From NCBI GenBank assembly GCA_015060385.1, contig SUYO01000003.1, forward strand, positions 86,359 to 150,358: DNA of 64,000 bases, written 5' to 3'. This stretch comes from Bacteroidales bacterium (lineage in GTDB: Bacteria > Bacteroidota > Bacteroidia > Bacteroidales > UBA932). The notes beneath the pieces were generated by a model. The model saw only the letters and a program-made list of their open reading frames with translations. It was not told where the DNA came from and made no database searches. How positions within the stretch are numbered: the first letter of the stretch is position 1; each line of letters starts with the position of its first letter. Both the position numbers and the translations under genes were made by a program. Shown here in pieces: positions 15,586 through 24,322 of this stretch.

Positions 15586-17787
15586 ATGACGATAGATTCT
15601 GCGCTACTTCATGGGAAACTGAAGGAATTCTTCGGTTTTGACTCATTCAAGGCCGATCAGGAAAAGATCATCATGCATCTTGTCGAGGGCAGGAATGCCT
15701 TTGTACTCATGCCTACAGGAGGTGGTAAATCGCTTTGCTACCAGCTCCCGGCTCTTGTCATGGAAGGTACGGCCATAGTCATATCCCCTCTGATCGCCCT
15801 GATGAAGAATCAGGTCGATGCAATCCGCGGATTCGTTGCAGGCAACGACGGAATCGCACACTTCCTGAACTCATCCCTGAACAAGGCTCAGATCACTGAA
15901 GTGCGTAATGACCTTCTTTCAGGAGCCACAAAGCTTCTTTATGTGGCTCCTGAGTCTCTGACTAAAGCGGAAAACGTCGCGCTTCTCAAGGAAATCAAGA
16001 TTTCCTTCTACGCCATAGACGAAGCACATTGCATCTCGGAATGGGGTCATGACTTCAGACCTGAGTACAGAAGAATAAGGAACATCATAGAAGAGATAGG
16101 TGTATCTCCTATAATAGCCCTGACCGCGACAGCGACGCCGAAAGTGCAGAGTGACATCATCAAGAACCTCGGCATGACGGATGCTACGGTGTTCAAGTCT
16201 TCATTCAACCGTCCTAACCTTTATTATGAAATAAGGGACAAGTCAGACCCGAAGAGGGATATCATAAGATATATAAGACAGAACGCAGGAAAGTCCGGCA
16301 TCATCTACTGCCTCAGCAGGAAGAAGGTGGAGGAGCTTGCGGAACTGCTCAACATAAACGGTATAAAGGCTGCTCCTTACCATGCAGGTCTGGACGCAAA
16401 GACCAGAGCTGACAACCAGGACCGCTTCCTGATGGAGGAAATCGATGTGATCGTTGCGACAATCGCCTTCGGAATGGGAATCGACAAGCCTGACGTACGC
16501 TTCGTCATCCATTATGACATTCCTAAGAGCATCGAGGGGTACTATCAGGAGACCGGACGTGCCGGACGAGACGGTCAGGAAGGCCAGTGCATAACCTTCT
16601 ACAGCTATAAGGATATACAGAAGCTGGAGAAGTTCATGCAGGGCAAGCCTATAGCCGAGCAGGAGATAGGCAGGCAGCTTCTTATGGATACGGTGGCATA
16701 TGCCGAGTCGAACTCATGCCGCAGAAAGCTGCTCCTGAACTACTTCGGAGAGACATATGAAGCCGAAAACTGTGGAGCCTGCGACAACTGTCTGCACCCT
16801 AAGAAGCAGTTCGACGGCCGTGAGGAAATGGCTACAGTCATAGAACTTATCCAGACTCTGCCTGAGCACTTCAAACTGGAGCACCTGGCCAACATCCTTG
16901 CGGGCGAAATGAACTCGATAATAAAATCCTACAAGCATGACAAACTGGAACTGTATGGCGCCGGAAAGGACCGTTCAGTAAAGTTCTGGTGTGCTGTGAT
17001 TCATCAGGGACTTATTCATCATCTTCTCCATAAGGATATCGAATCATACGGACTCATATCCGTTACAGAAGAAGGATTCAGGTTCTATAATGACCCATAC
17101 CAGCTCATGCTTACCGAGGAGAGGGAGTTTGCCGAAGGTGAGGATGACGATGACGATTGCGCTGCTGTTGCGGCTGCCAGAGGAGGCGGAGGAGGAGACC
17201 CTCAGCTGCTCGCCATGCTGAAGGATCTCAGGAGGGATGTCGCAAGAAAACTCAGGCTCCAGCCATGGGTGATCTTCGGAGATCCGTCTCTGGAAGACAT
17301 TTCGATCATGTACCCTATAACGATAAACGAGCTCAAGAACTGTCAGGGAGTCGGAGAAGGAAAGGCACGTAAGTTCGGAAAGGAATTCCTCGACCTTATC
17401 GCCAAGTATGTGGAAGAGAACGAAATCTCACGTCCTGATGACTTCGTGATGAAGTCCCTGGTCAACAAGTCTGCAAACAAGGTCCATATCATCCAGAGTA
17501 TTGACAGAAAGCTTCCGCTCGAGGATATTGCAGAGGCAAAGGGTATGGATATGGAAGAACTTATGACCGAAATCGAAGCCATCGTGTATTCAGGTACGAA
17601 GCTCGATCTCGACTATTACATAGAGCAGACCCTTGACGACGATGTCGTGGAAGAGATCTTCGACTATTTCCATGATGAGGCAGAGTCGGATTCGCTCGAA
17701 GCTGCCATGGAGGACCTTCGAGACGATTATGACGAGATGGAAGTGAGACTCGTCCGCGTCAAGTTCCTCTGCGAAGTAGCCAACTAA
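15586..17787 (+). CDS. recQ: ATP-dependent DNA helicase RecQ
   Basis: This 3'-5' helicase of recombination and replication repair has 733 residues. Walker A is PTGGGKS at 43-49 and the DEAH box is at 145-148, followed by CISEWGHDFRPEY. The helicase C-domain ends QETGRAGRDGQ. The zinc site CRRKLLLNYFGE with NCGACDNC follows, then the winged-helix RQC region. A linker with a run of Asp and then five Gly (about 517-540) leads to the HRDC domain and a Bacteroidetes-type C-terminal extension (ARKFGKEFLDLIAKYVEE). The gene is followed by REP pair 3. Confidence 0.95.
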   Translation: MTIDSALLHGKLKEFFGFDSFKADQEKIIMHLVEGRNAFVLMPTGGGKSLCYQLPALVMEGTAIVISPLIALMKNQVDAIRGFVAGNDGIAHFLNSSLNKAQITEVRNDLLSGATKLLYVAPESLTKAENVALLKEIKISFYAIDEAHCISEWGHDFRPEYRRIRNIIEEIGVSPIIALTATATPKVQSDIIKNLGMTDATVFKSSFNRPNLYYEIRDKSDPKRDIIRYIRQNAGKSGIIYCLSRKKVEELAELLNINGIKAAPYHAGLDAKTRADNQDRFLMEEIDVIVATIAFGMGIDKPDVRFVIHYDIPKSIEGYYQETGRAGRDGQEGQCITFYSYKDIQKLEKFMQGKPIAEQEIGRQLLMDTVAYAESNSCRRKLLLNYFGETYEAENCGACDNCLHPKKQFDGREEMATVIELIQTLPEHFKLEHLANILAGEMNSIIKSYKHDKLELYGAGKDRSVKFWCAVIHQGLIHHLLHKDIESYGLISVTEEGFRFYNDPYQLMLTEEREFAEGEDDDDDCAAVAAARGGGGGDPQLLAMLKDLRRDVARKLRLQPWVIFGDPSLEDISIMYPITINELKNCQGVGEGKARKFGKEFLDLIAKYVEENEISRPDDFVMKSLVNKSANKVHIIQSIDRKLPLEDIAEAKGMDMEELMTEIEAIVYSGTKLDLDYYIEQTLDDDVVEEIFDYFHDEAESDSLEAAMEDLRDDYDEMEVRLVRVKFLCEVAN

Positions 17788-17811
17788 AGCCTTGAACAGC
17801 ATACGACATCG

Positions 17812-17901
17812 GTCAAAAGAACAAAACACCCCCTGTTTTGTTCTTTTGACGCTTTTTTTGCACGTCAAAAGCACAAAAACGCCCGATTTTGTACTTTTGA
17901 C
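17812..17901. repeat. REP pair 3, inverted relative to pairs 1 and 2
   Basis: Palindrome b comes first with a perfect 17-base stem (17812-17828 with 17834-17850, loop CCCCC). The spacer GCTTTTTTTGCAC is the reverse complement of the pair 2 spacer. Palindrome a (17864-17901) has two mismatches in its stem. The complete unit has therefore been copied in the opposite orientation, between recQ and the DUF308 gene. Confidence 0.9.
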
Positions 17902-17927
17902 AGATATGTAAATTTTTAGTATTTTTG
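17895..17927 (+). promoter_or_regulatory. Promoter of the DUF308-dnaG pair, -33 box inside REP palindrome a
   Basis: TTTTG at 17895-17899 is the right arm of palindrome a. Exactly 20 bases later comes TATTTTTG at 17920-17927. The ATG is 24 bases beyond the box. Confidence 0.55.
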
Positions 17928-17950
17928 CAAGTTGGATTAAATGTATTCTT

Positions 17951-18517
17951 ATGATTACTTTCGGTTATAAAAACAAGTTCAACGGTCCTATCAGGGCCTT
18001 GACAGCACTGGCTATCGGTATCGTGATGGTAGTTAGCAAGACAAACGCGCTGGAACTGGCAGTAAAGATAATTGCAGCCTTCCTCCTGGCTTCAGGAATC
18101 GTATCTCTGATAGTAGGGTACAGGAACAAGGCTAACGGAACCATGGGGCTGATGGGTGTGAACGGAACAGTGGATATCGTTATCGCAATAGCTCTCTTCA
18201 TGTTCCCTGGCTTTGTGGCAGGACTTCTCATATATTTCATAGCCTTCATCCTCATAATCTTCGGAGCCTTCCAGCTTGTCAGCCTCCTGAGCATCAGGGG
18301 AGCGGCAGGTCTCGGTCTCGGTTCCTTCATCATGCCCGTGCTCGTGCTGGGCTGCGGACTTTTCCTTGTAGGAAAGCCGGCGTTCGTAGGTGAGGCAATA
18401 GGAGTGATAGCGGGTGCATCGCTCATTGTATACGGTGCTTCAGAACTTCTCTCGTCATGGAGGATGAAGAACGTCATCGACAAATACGAAAGCAACAATA
18501 ACGTAGACGAACAGTAG
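17951..18517 (+). CDS. DUF308 (HdeD-like) membrane protein
   Basis: The product of 188 residues consists of about six hydrophobic helices in three pairs with Gly-rich turns (LTALAIGIVMVV, IIAAFLLASGIVSLIVG, LLIYFIAFILIIFGAF), the pattern of DUF308 proteins such as HdeD of E. coli, which helps acid resistance. The role here is unknown. The C-terminal tail is polar and faces one side of the inner membrane. It lies one base before the dnaG ATG, so the two are probably translated together. The promoter uses the end of REP pair 3. Confidence 0.82.
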   Translation: MITFGYKNKFNGPIRALTALAIGIVMVVSKTNALELAVKIIAAFLLASGIVSLIVGYRNKANGTMGLMGVNGTVDIVIAIALFMFPGFVAGLLIYFIAFILIIFGAFQLVSLLSIRGAAGLGLGSFIMPVLVLGCGLFLVGKPAFVGEAIGVIAGASLIVYGASELLSSWRMKNVIDKYESNNNVDEQ

Positions 18518-18518
18518 G

Positions 18519-20558
18519 ATGATTCCTCAGGAGACGGTGAACAGGATTCTGGACGCGGCACAGATCGTTGATGTCGTGGGAGACTTCGTGACCTTGAAGA
18601 AGCGCGGAGCCAACCACATGGCATGCTGTCCGTTCCACAATGAGAAGACCCCGTCTTTTGTGGTTTCGCCTTCGAAAGGAATATTCAAATGCTTTGGCTG
18701 CGGCAAGTCCGGTACTGCCGTCGGGTTTGTTATGGAACATGAGAACCTGTCCTATACCGAAGCGCTGAAGTATCTTGCAAAGAAATACCATATCGAGGTT
18801 GTCGAAAAGGAGGAGACGGCTGAGGAAATCGCCCAGAGGCAGAGGAACGAGAGCCTTCTTCTCGTGTCCGAATATGCCGGCAAGTTCTTCCAGGACAGCC
18901 TTCAGACTCCTGAGGGACAGGCCATAGGCTACCAGTACTTCAAGAGCCGCGGTCTCGAGGACGAGACCATCCGCAAGTACGGCCTTGGCTGGGCCCCCGT
19001 AAGCCGCAGGGCTCTGTCCGATGCGGCGAGGGCGGCAGGATATAAGGAGGAGTTCCTTACCGAGACTGGTCTGAGCATAAAATACGAGGACGGCCGTCTG
19101 GTGGACCGTTTCTTCGACAGGGTCATCTTTCCGATCCATTCGGTCAGCGGACGCGTGATCGCATTCGGAGGACGTACCCTCAAGACCGACAAGTCAGTCG
19201 CAAAATATGTGAATTCTCCCGAAACGGAGATATATGTGAAGAGCCGTTCGCTTTACGGCATCTGGTTCGCGAAGAACGAAATGTCCCGTCAGGACAAATG
19301 TATCCTGGTCGAGGGCTATCTCGATGTGCTTTCGATGCATCAGCTCGGTCTGAAGAACGTCGTCGCTTCGAGCGGCACGTCACTTACGGTCGAGCAGATA
19401 CGCCTGATCCGCAAGTTCACGAATAACGTGACCATCATCTATGACGGTGATGGGGCGGGAATCAAGGCCGCCCTTCGAGGCGTGGGACTCGTGCTGAAGG
19501 AGGGACTGAACGTGAAGGTCGTGCTCCTTCCGGAGGGCCAGGACCCCGATGACTTCGCACGCAGACATACCCTGGAAGAGGTTCAGGACCATATCGCACG
19601 CAACGAGCAGGATTTCATCAGCTTCAAGACCGACCTTCTTCTCGGAGAGGCGGGAAACGATCCGATCAGACGTGCCGGCCTCATCAACGACGTGGCCGAC
19701 ACGATAGCGCTCATACCGGATGCGGTGGTGCGTGCCGTGTATGTTCAGACGTGTGCGGACAAGTTCGAGATCGACGAACAGATTCTGACCGAGAGGGTGA
19801 GCCGCTCGAGGTCGGACATGCTTATGGCGGAGCAGAAGGAGAGAGAAAGGGCACGCCAGCGGGAGGAGAACCGTGCTGCTGCGGCTCCGGTGCCTGGTGG
19901 GAGCGATGTGCCGCCTCCGGCGTATGAGGATTATGGACCCGAAGCGGATTCATATCCGTCTGCGGACATTCCGGCAGAGCCGGTTGTGGAGGAAGGTGTG
20001 GTCATCAACGAACCGTACCTCGCTCCATGCGAAAGGGAACTTCTCGGATTCATCCTGGAGGAGGGCTGTACGGAGCTTGATTTCGACAGGGATTCGAAGT
20101 TCTATGTAGAAGGGGAGAAGGTGAATGTGGCGGAATTCATTGACGGGATACTTGCCGATGATGAGGCGGATTTTGTAAACCGTTCATACAGAAAGGTATA
20201 TGAAGAGTATTTCCGGATGTATGATGAGGGACTTACCCAGCAGCAGATGCAGAAGCGTCTTCTTGACAGCATGGACATGGAGGTGGCGGCTGTTGCGCGT
20301 GACCTTCTTATCGAGAAGCATCAGCTGACCGTGAAGAACTACGAACAGTCCCTGACATCGGTCTCTACAAGACTGGTGATCTATGTGCCGAAGACCCTCC
20401 TGACCTATCAGGTGAAGAAGGTGGAGCTCTTCCTGAAGGAACTTACTCGGGAACTCTCCCGTACTGAAGACCCTGACCGTCAGGTCGAGATAATGACCAG
20501 GATCGGTGAGTTCAACAAGGCCCGTGCACGCCTGAACAACGAGCTGGGAAGGGTATGA
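18519..20558 (+). CDS. dnaG: DNA primase
   Basis: It makes RNA primers at the replication fork. The product of 679 residues has the CHC2 zinc site Cys37, His40, Cys58, Cys61 (CPFHNEKTPSF and CFGCGKSG), the RNA polymerase domain with the TOPRIM acid LVEGYLDVLSMHQ and the IIYDGDGAG motif. A Pro/Ala/Glu-rich linker at about 445-500 leads to the C-terminal DnaB-binding helical domain. The length is normal for Bacteroidetes. The usual partner genes rpsU and rpoD are absent nearby, so the gene stands in a different context from E. coli. Confidence 0.95.
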   Translation: MIPQETVNRILDAAQIVDVVGDFVTLKKRGANHMACCPFHNEKTPSFVVSPSKGIFKCFGCGKSGTAVGFVMEHENLSYTEALKYLAKKYHIEVVEKEETAEEIAQRQRNESLLLVSEYAGKFFQDSLQTPEGQAIGYQYFKSRGLEDETIRKYGLGWAPVSRRALSDAARAAGYKEEFLTETGLSIKYEDGRLVDRFFDRVIFPIHSVSGRVIAFGGRTLKTDKSVAKYVNSPETEIYVKSRSLYGIWFAKNEMSRQDKCILVEGYLDVLSMHQLGLKNVVASSGTSLTVEQIRLIRKFTNNVTIIYDGDGAGIKAALRGVGLVLKEGLNVKVVLLPEGQDPDDFARRHTLEEVQDHIARNEQDFISFKTDLLLGEAGNDPIRRAGLINDVADTIALIPDAVVRAVYVQTCADKFEIDEQILTERVSRSRSDMLMAEQKERERARQREENRAAAAPVPGGSDVPPPAYEDYGPEADSYPSADIPAEPVVEEGVVINEPYLAPCERELLGFILEEGCTELDFDRDSKFYVEGEKVNVAEFIDGILADDEADFVNRSYRKVYEEYFRMYDEGLTQQQMQKRLLDSMDMEVAAVARDLLIEKHQLTVKNYEQSLTSVSTRLVIYVPKTLLTYQVKKVELFLKELTRELSRTEDPDRQVEIMTRIGEFNKARARLNNELGRV

Positions 20559-20618
20559 CGGACGTCATCCCCAGGGCTTTGCGAAGTGAATGAAAAATAT
20601 GTAAAAACAGATAATATA

Positions 20619-22808
20619 ATGGAAAAGAAATTCAACAGAACGCTTGTGACCTGCGCGCTTCCATATGCCAACGGTCCTGTGCATATCGGCCATCTGGCCG
20701 GTGTATATGTGCCTGCAGACATTTATGTAAGGTACTTGAGAATGAGGGGAGAGGACGTGCTTTATGTCTGCGGATCGGATGAGCATGGAGTTCCTATCAC
20801 CATCAAGGCACAGAAGGAAGGCTGCACGCCTCAGGATATCGTCGACAGGTATCACAAGATCATCAAGAATTCGTTCACAGGTCTCGGAATAAACTTCGAC
20901 ATCTATTCCAGGACCTCTTCAAAGACCCACCATAAGAACGCAGCGGACTATTTCCGCAAGCTCTATGATGAAGGCAAGTTCATCGAGAAGGTGAGTGAGC
21001 AGTATTATGACGAGGAGGCCAAGACCTTCCTTGCTGACCGTTACATCACAGGTACCTGCCCTCGTTGCGGCGCTGAGGGTGCATATGGAGACCAGTGCGA
21101 GAAATGTGGCGCTACACTCAGCCCAGACGAACTCATCAACCCTAAGTCGGCTCTCAGCGGAGGCGAACTTGTGAAGAAGGAGACCAAGCACTGGTACCTC
21201 CCGCTTGACCAGTATGAGAAGTGGCTTTCAGAGTGGATCCTTGACGGACACAAGGAGTGGAGGAGCAACGTGTACGGCCAGTGCAAGAGCTGGATCGATG
21301 GCGGTCTTCAGCCGCGTGCGGTGAGCCGTGACCTGAACTGGGGAGTGCCTGTCCCTGTGGAAGGCTCGGAGGGCAAGGTTCTTTATGTCTGGTTCGATGC
21401 CCCTATCGGATACATTTCCAACACCCAGGAACTTCTTCCGCAGAGCTGGGAGAAGTGGTGGAAGAGCGAGGATACCAAGCTCGTCCATTTCATCGGAAAG
21501 GACAATATCGTATTCCACTGCATCGTGTTCCCGTCCATGCTCAAGGCTGACGGAAGCTACATACTTCCTGACAATGTACCGGCAAACGAGTTCCTCAACC
21601 TCGAGGGCGACAAGATCTCTACTTCACGCGGTTGGGCGGTATGGCTCCACGAGTACCTCGAGCAGTTCCCAGGACAGGAGGACGTGCTCCGTTATGTGCT
21701 TACAGCCAATGCCCCTGAGACAAAGGACAACGACTTCTCATGGAAGGATTTCCAGGCACGCAACAACAGCGAGCTCGTGGCTATCCTCGGTAACTTCGTG
21801 AACCGTGCGGTAGTGCTTACCCACAAGTATTTCGAGGGCAAGGTTCCCGCTGACCTCAAGCCTGAGGCAATAGATGCCGAGACTCTCGCTCAGATCCAGC
21901 CTTTGCGCGAAGCCATGGAGAAGTATCTTGACGGCTACAAGTTCCGCGAGGCTCTCAAGGAGGCTATGAACATCGCCCGTCTGGGAAACAAGTATCTTAC
22001 TGATACAGAGCCATGGAAGGTGGCAAAGACAGATATGGACAGGACTGCTTCGATCCTGAATGTTTCGCTCCAGATCTGTGCAGCTCTCTCTATTGCATTC
22101 GAGCCTTTCCTTCCGTTCTCATCTGAGAAGCTCCGTGGTATCCTGAATGTCGGCATCGCTGCCGGAACAGACCATCGTGCAGGTGAGGAGGGTTCTGTAA
22201 GCGAGAACATCTATAAGGCAGGCGAAGGTGCGGCGCTTCATACTACTTCTGTCGCATGTCATTGCGAGAAGCGAAGCGACGTGGCAATCTCATTGTCATG
22301 GGATGACCTTGGAAAGGCATCGCTCCTCCCTGCAGGCCATCAGCTCAACCCTGCAACCCTTCTCTTCTCCAAGATTGAGGATGAGGTTGTGGACGGTCAG
22401 ATCGCACGTCTTGAGACTATCCGTGCAGAGCGTGAGGCTGCGGCAAAGACTGCAGAAGCTGCTGTCGTAACTCCTCAGAAGGAGGAATGTACCTTCGATG
22501 ATTTCCAGAAGATGGACATCAGGACAGCTACCGTACTTGAAGCCGAGCGCGTTCCTAAGACAGACAAGCTTCTCAAGCTTACTATCGATACGGGTATCGA
22601 CAAGAGGGTGATCGTTTCGGGAATTGCCGAGGAATATGCTCCTGAGGATATGGTCGGCAAGCAGATATGTATCCTTGCCAACCTTGCTCCGCGCAAGATC
22701 CGTGGCATCGAGTCGAAGGGAATGATCCTCATGGCCCGTCAGAACGACGGCAAGATGCGTTTCGTAACTCCTGTCGAGACTCTCTGCAACGGAGCTGAGA
22801 TAGGTTAA
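20619..22808 (+). CDS. metG: Methionyl-tRNA synthetase with an in-frame repeat insertion
   Basis: It charges tRNA-Met. The product of 729 residues has [14 protein letters not shown] (HIGH at 22-25), the zinc knuckle [19 protein letters not shown], the KISTS signature of Bacteroidetes and a C-terminal tRNA-binding (EMAP-like) domain from about residue 624. Between the anticodon domain and the [20 protein letters not shown] stretch lies an insert of about 45 residues; its end, [12 protein letters not shown], is a translated copy of the dispersed repeat at 22258-22291. The ATG at 20619 was chosen because [19 protein letters not shown] is the usual beginning; a GTG 33 bases upstream would only add linker. 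Confidence 0.95.
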   Translation: MEKKFNRTLVTCALPYANGPVHIGHLAGVYVPADIYVRYLRMRGEDVLYVCGSDEHGVPITIKAQKEGCTPQDIVDRYHKIIKNSFTGLGINFDIYSRTSSKTHHKNAADYFRKLYDEGKFIEKVSEQYYDEEAKTFLADRYITGTCPRCGAEGAYGDQCEKCGATLSPDELINPKSALSGGELVKKETKHWYLPLDQYEKWLSEWILDGHKEWRSNVYGQCKSWIDGGLQPRAVSRDLNWGVPVPVEGSEGKVLYVWFDAPIGYISNTQELLPQSWEKWWKSEDTKLVHFIGKDNIVFHCIVFPSMLKADGSYILPDNVPANEFLNLEGDKISTSRGWAVWLHEYLEQFPGQEDVLRYVLTANAPETKDNDFSWKDFQARNNSELVAILGNFVNRAVVLTHKYFEGKVPADLKPEAIDAETLAQIQPLREAMEKYLDGYKFREALKEAMNIARLGNKYLTDTEPWKVAKTDMDRTASILNVSLQICAALSIAFEPFLPFSSEKLRGILNVGIAAGTDHRAGEEGSVSENIYKAGEGAALHTTSVACHCEKRSDVAISLSWDDLGKASLLPAGHQLNPATLLFSKIEDEVVDGQIARLETIRAEREAAAKTAEAAVVTPQKEECTFDDFQKMDIRTATVLEAERVPKTDKLLKLTIDTGIDKRVIVSGIAEEYAPEDMVGKQICILANLAPRKIRGIESKGMILMARQNDGKMRFVTPVETLCNGAEIG
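22258..22291. repeat. GTCATTGCGAG-type repeat inside metG
   Basis: Thirty-four bases beginning GTCATTGCGAGAAGCGAAGC and ending GTGGCAATCTC. It is translated in the metG frame as [12 protein letters not shown]. The ends ATTGC and GCAAT pair, giving a hairpin. A copy in murB is in the same phase. Confidence 0.9.
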
Positions 22809-22814
22809 TCACCA

Positions 22815-22840
22815 GTCATCCCCGGCTTGACCGGGGATCC
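22815..22840. repeat. GTCATCCCCGG palindrome between metG and murB
   Basis: The element has arms ATCCCCGG and CCGGGGAT around CTTGA. It lies 9 bases before the murB ATG and may affect its translation. The same element precedes serA and purF. Confidence 0.8.
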
Positions 22841-22849
22841 GAAAATACT

Positions 22850-24190
22850 ATGATAAAGACGGAGTATTATAAGGACCTGACGAAGATGAACACCTTCGGA
22901 ATGAAGGTGAAGGCACGCTGTTTCATGGAATATGATTCGGTGGCGGATCTTGTGGATATCGAGTTTGAGGAGCTGGCACGTCCGGTACTGCATATCGGAG
23001 GTGGCAGCAACCTTCTCTTTACAGATGATTTCAAAGGTACCGTCCTGCATTCCAAGATCAACTTTATTGAAATATTGGACGAGTGTCAATGTGCTCCATT
23101 GGCCCCCTCCCACTCCGTGGGTCCCTCCCCCTACCCGGGGGTGGGGAAATGCCAATTCCGCACAACTGACACATCGTCTGAATGTGTCGATTCTACGGAT
23201 ACAGGAACTAAAGACGCATCTGGGATAGTCCTGGTGTCGGTCGGAGCGGGAGTCGTGTTCGATGATTTCTGCGAATGGGCTGCAAAGGAAGGACTGTGGG
23301 GAGTAGAGAACCTGTCGTATATTCCTGGTGAGGTAGGAGCTTCGGCGGTGCAGAACATAGGGGCCTATGGAGTTGAGGTCAAGGATGTGATCCGCAAGGT
23401 ATACTGCTATGACACCGTTGAGGAGGAGTTCGTAAATTTCTCCGTTGAGGAATGTGGCTACGGCTATCGTGACTCTATCTTCAAGAATCCGGAGATCAAG
23501 GGACGCTATATCGTGACCCATGTCGTCTTTGCCCTTTCGCGTGAGCCGCAGCCGAAGCTGGACTATGGCCACCTGAAGGATGCAGTTGTAAAAGCCATCG
23601 GCGAGTGCCAATGTGTTCCGGAGACCCCCTCCCGCTACCCTGGCTTGGAAAAATGTCCCCTCCACACAAGTGGCACGTCGCCTGAATCGCCAGATTCATT
23701 TTATGCTGATCTGACGCCGGCGCTGATAAGGAAGGTGATAATAAAGATCAGGAAGGAGAAGCTTCCCGAGCCATCGGTGAAGGGAAGCGCAGGAAGCTTC
23801 TTTAAGAATCCTGTCGTTACTCCTGAGCACTTCGCACGCATCGAAGCGGCTGCCAAGGCCGAACATGGTCCTGACTACAAGGTTCCGCACTATGTTATTT
23901 CTGATCCCGGTACTGTTATCCCAAGTCCTCTATGTCATTGCGAGGAGCAAGGCGACGTGGCAATCTCCTCTCCGATGGTAAAGATTCCGGCGGCATGGAT
24001 GATAGAGCAGTGCGGATGGAAGGGAAAGCGCAGCGGAGGCGCTGCAGTTTGGGAAAAGCAGCCTCTGGTCATCGTCAACTACACCGGCGAGGCCTACCCT
24101 GAAGAGATCATAGGACTGGAGAAACGCATAATCGCCTCCGTCAAGGCTAAGTTCGGCGTCGATCTCCACCCCGAAGTAGAACATTTGTGA
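22850..24190 (+). CDS. murB: UDP-N-acetylmuramate dehydrogenase with three repeat-derived insertions
   Basis: It reduces UDP-GlcNAc-enolpyruvate to UDP-MurNAc with NADPH and FAD in cell-wall synthesis. The FAD-binding part has HIGGGSNLLF, then GAGVVFDDFCEWA and PGEVGASAVQNIGAYG; the catalytic Ser region is KGSAGSFFKNPV and the C-terminal core is KIPAAWMIEQCGWKG. At 446 residues it is about 100 longer than usual. The excess is three inserts: about 78-125 (ECQCAP...), about 252-285 (ECQCVP...) and about 353-374 (CHCEEQGDVAIS). The catalytic blocks are intact, so function is probably kept. It lies 41 bases after metG. Confidence 0.94.
   Translation: MIKTEYYKDLTKMNTFGMKVKARCFMEYDSVADLVDIEFEELARPVLHIGGGSNLLFTDDFKGTVLHSKINFIEILDECQCAPLAPSHSVGPSPYPGVGKCQFRTTDTSSECVDSTDTGTKDASGIVLVSVGAGVVFDDFCEWAAKEGLWGVENLSYIPGEVGASAVQNIGAYGVEVKDVIRKVYCYDTVEEEFVNFSVEECGYGYRDSIFKNPEIKGRYIVTHVVFALSREPQPKLDYGHLKDAVVKAIGECQCVPETPSRYPGLEKCPLHTSGTSPESPDSFYADLTPALIRKVIIKIRKEKLPEPSVKGSAGSFFKNPVVTPEHFARIEAAAKAEHGPDYKVPHYVISDPGTVIPSPLCHCEEQGDVAISSPMVKIPAAWMIEQCGWKGKRSGGAAVWEKQPLVIVNYTGEAYPEEIIGLEKRIIASVKAKFGVDLHPEVEHL
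23081..23193. repeat. In-frame palindromic element, copy 1 in murB
   Basis: 113 bases starting GAGTGTCAATGTG. Outer arms are GTGTCA (23083-23088) and TGACAC (23167-23172), followed by ATCGTCTGAAT. The middle is C/G-rich (CCCCCTCCC, CCTACCCGGGGGTGGGG). It matches copy 2 in ends and phase, with a base-pair change in the arms that keeps pairing. Confidence 0.85.
23603..23697. repeat. In-frame palindromic element, copy 2 in murB
   Basis: 95 bases starting GAGTGCCAATGTG. Outer arms are GTGCCA (23605-23610) and TGGCAC (23671-23676). Relative to copy 1, U-A in the stem has become C-G. It reads ECQCVP in the same phase as copy 1. Confidence 0.85.
23934..23967. repeat. GTCATTGCGAG-type repeat inside murB
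   Basis: Thirty-four bases of the same family and in the same reading phase as the copy in metG, read here as CHCEEQGDVAIS. It lies before the conserved KIPAAWMIEQCG block. Confidence 0.9.
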
Positions 24191-24300
24191 GCGTAGGTGC
24201 GTGATTCTGCAAAAACACGTACCGACGCTTATCCTAGACGGTGTTTTACGCAGATAATTAATACCGTCGGTGCCAGTTTTAATTGATTTATGTACCGACG
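24191..24300. repeat. Two inverted repeats sharing GTACCGACGC between murB and the next lipoprotein
   Basis: The first pairs GCGTAGGTGCGTG (24191-24203) with CACGTACCGACGC (24216-24228), 11 of 13 matches. The second pairs CGTCGGT (24265-24271) with ACCGACG (24294-24300). GTACCGACGCT occurs twice as a direct repeat. The first stem may end murB transcription. Confidence 0.55.
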
Positions 24301-24322
24301 CTATCTGTAGAATAAGGTTGCC

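Noticed and set aside
12088..17901. A CRISPR array made of the repeated palindromes
   Set aside because: The units lie hundreds to thousands of bases apart, in both orientations, with no regular unique spacers and no cas genes.
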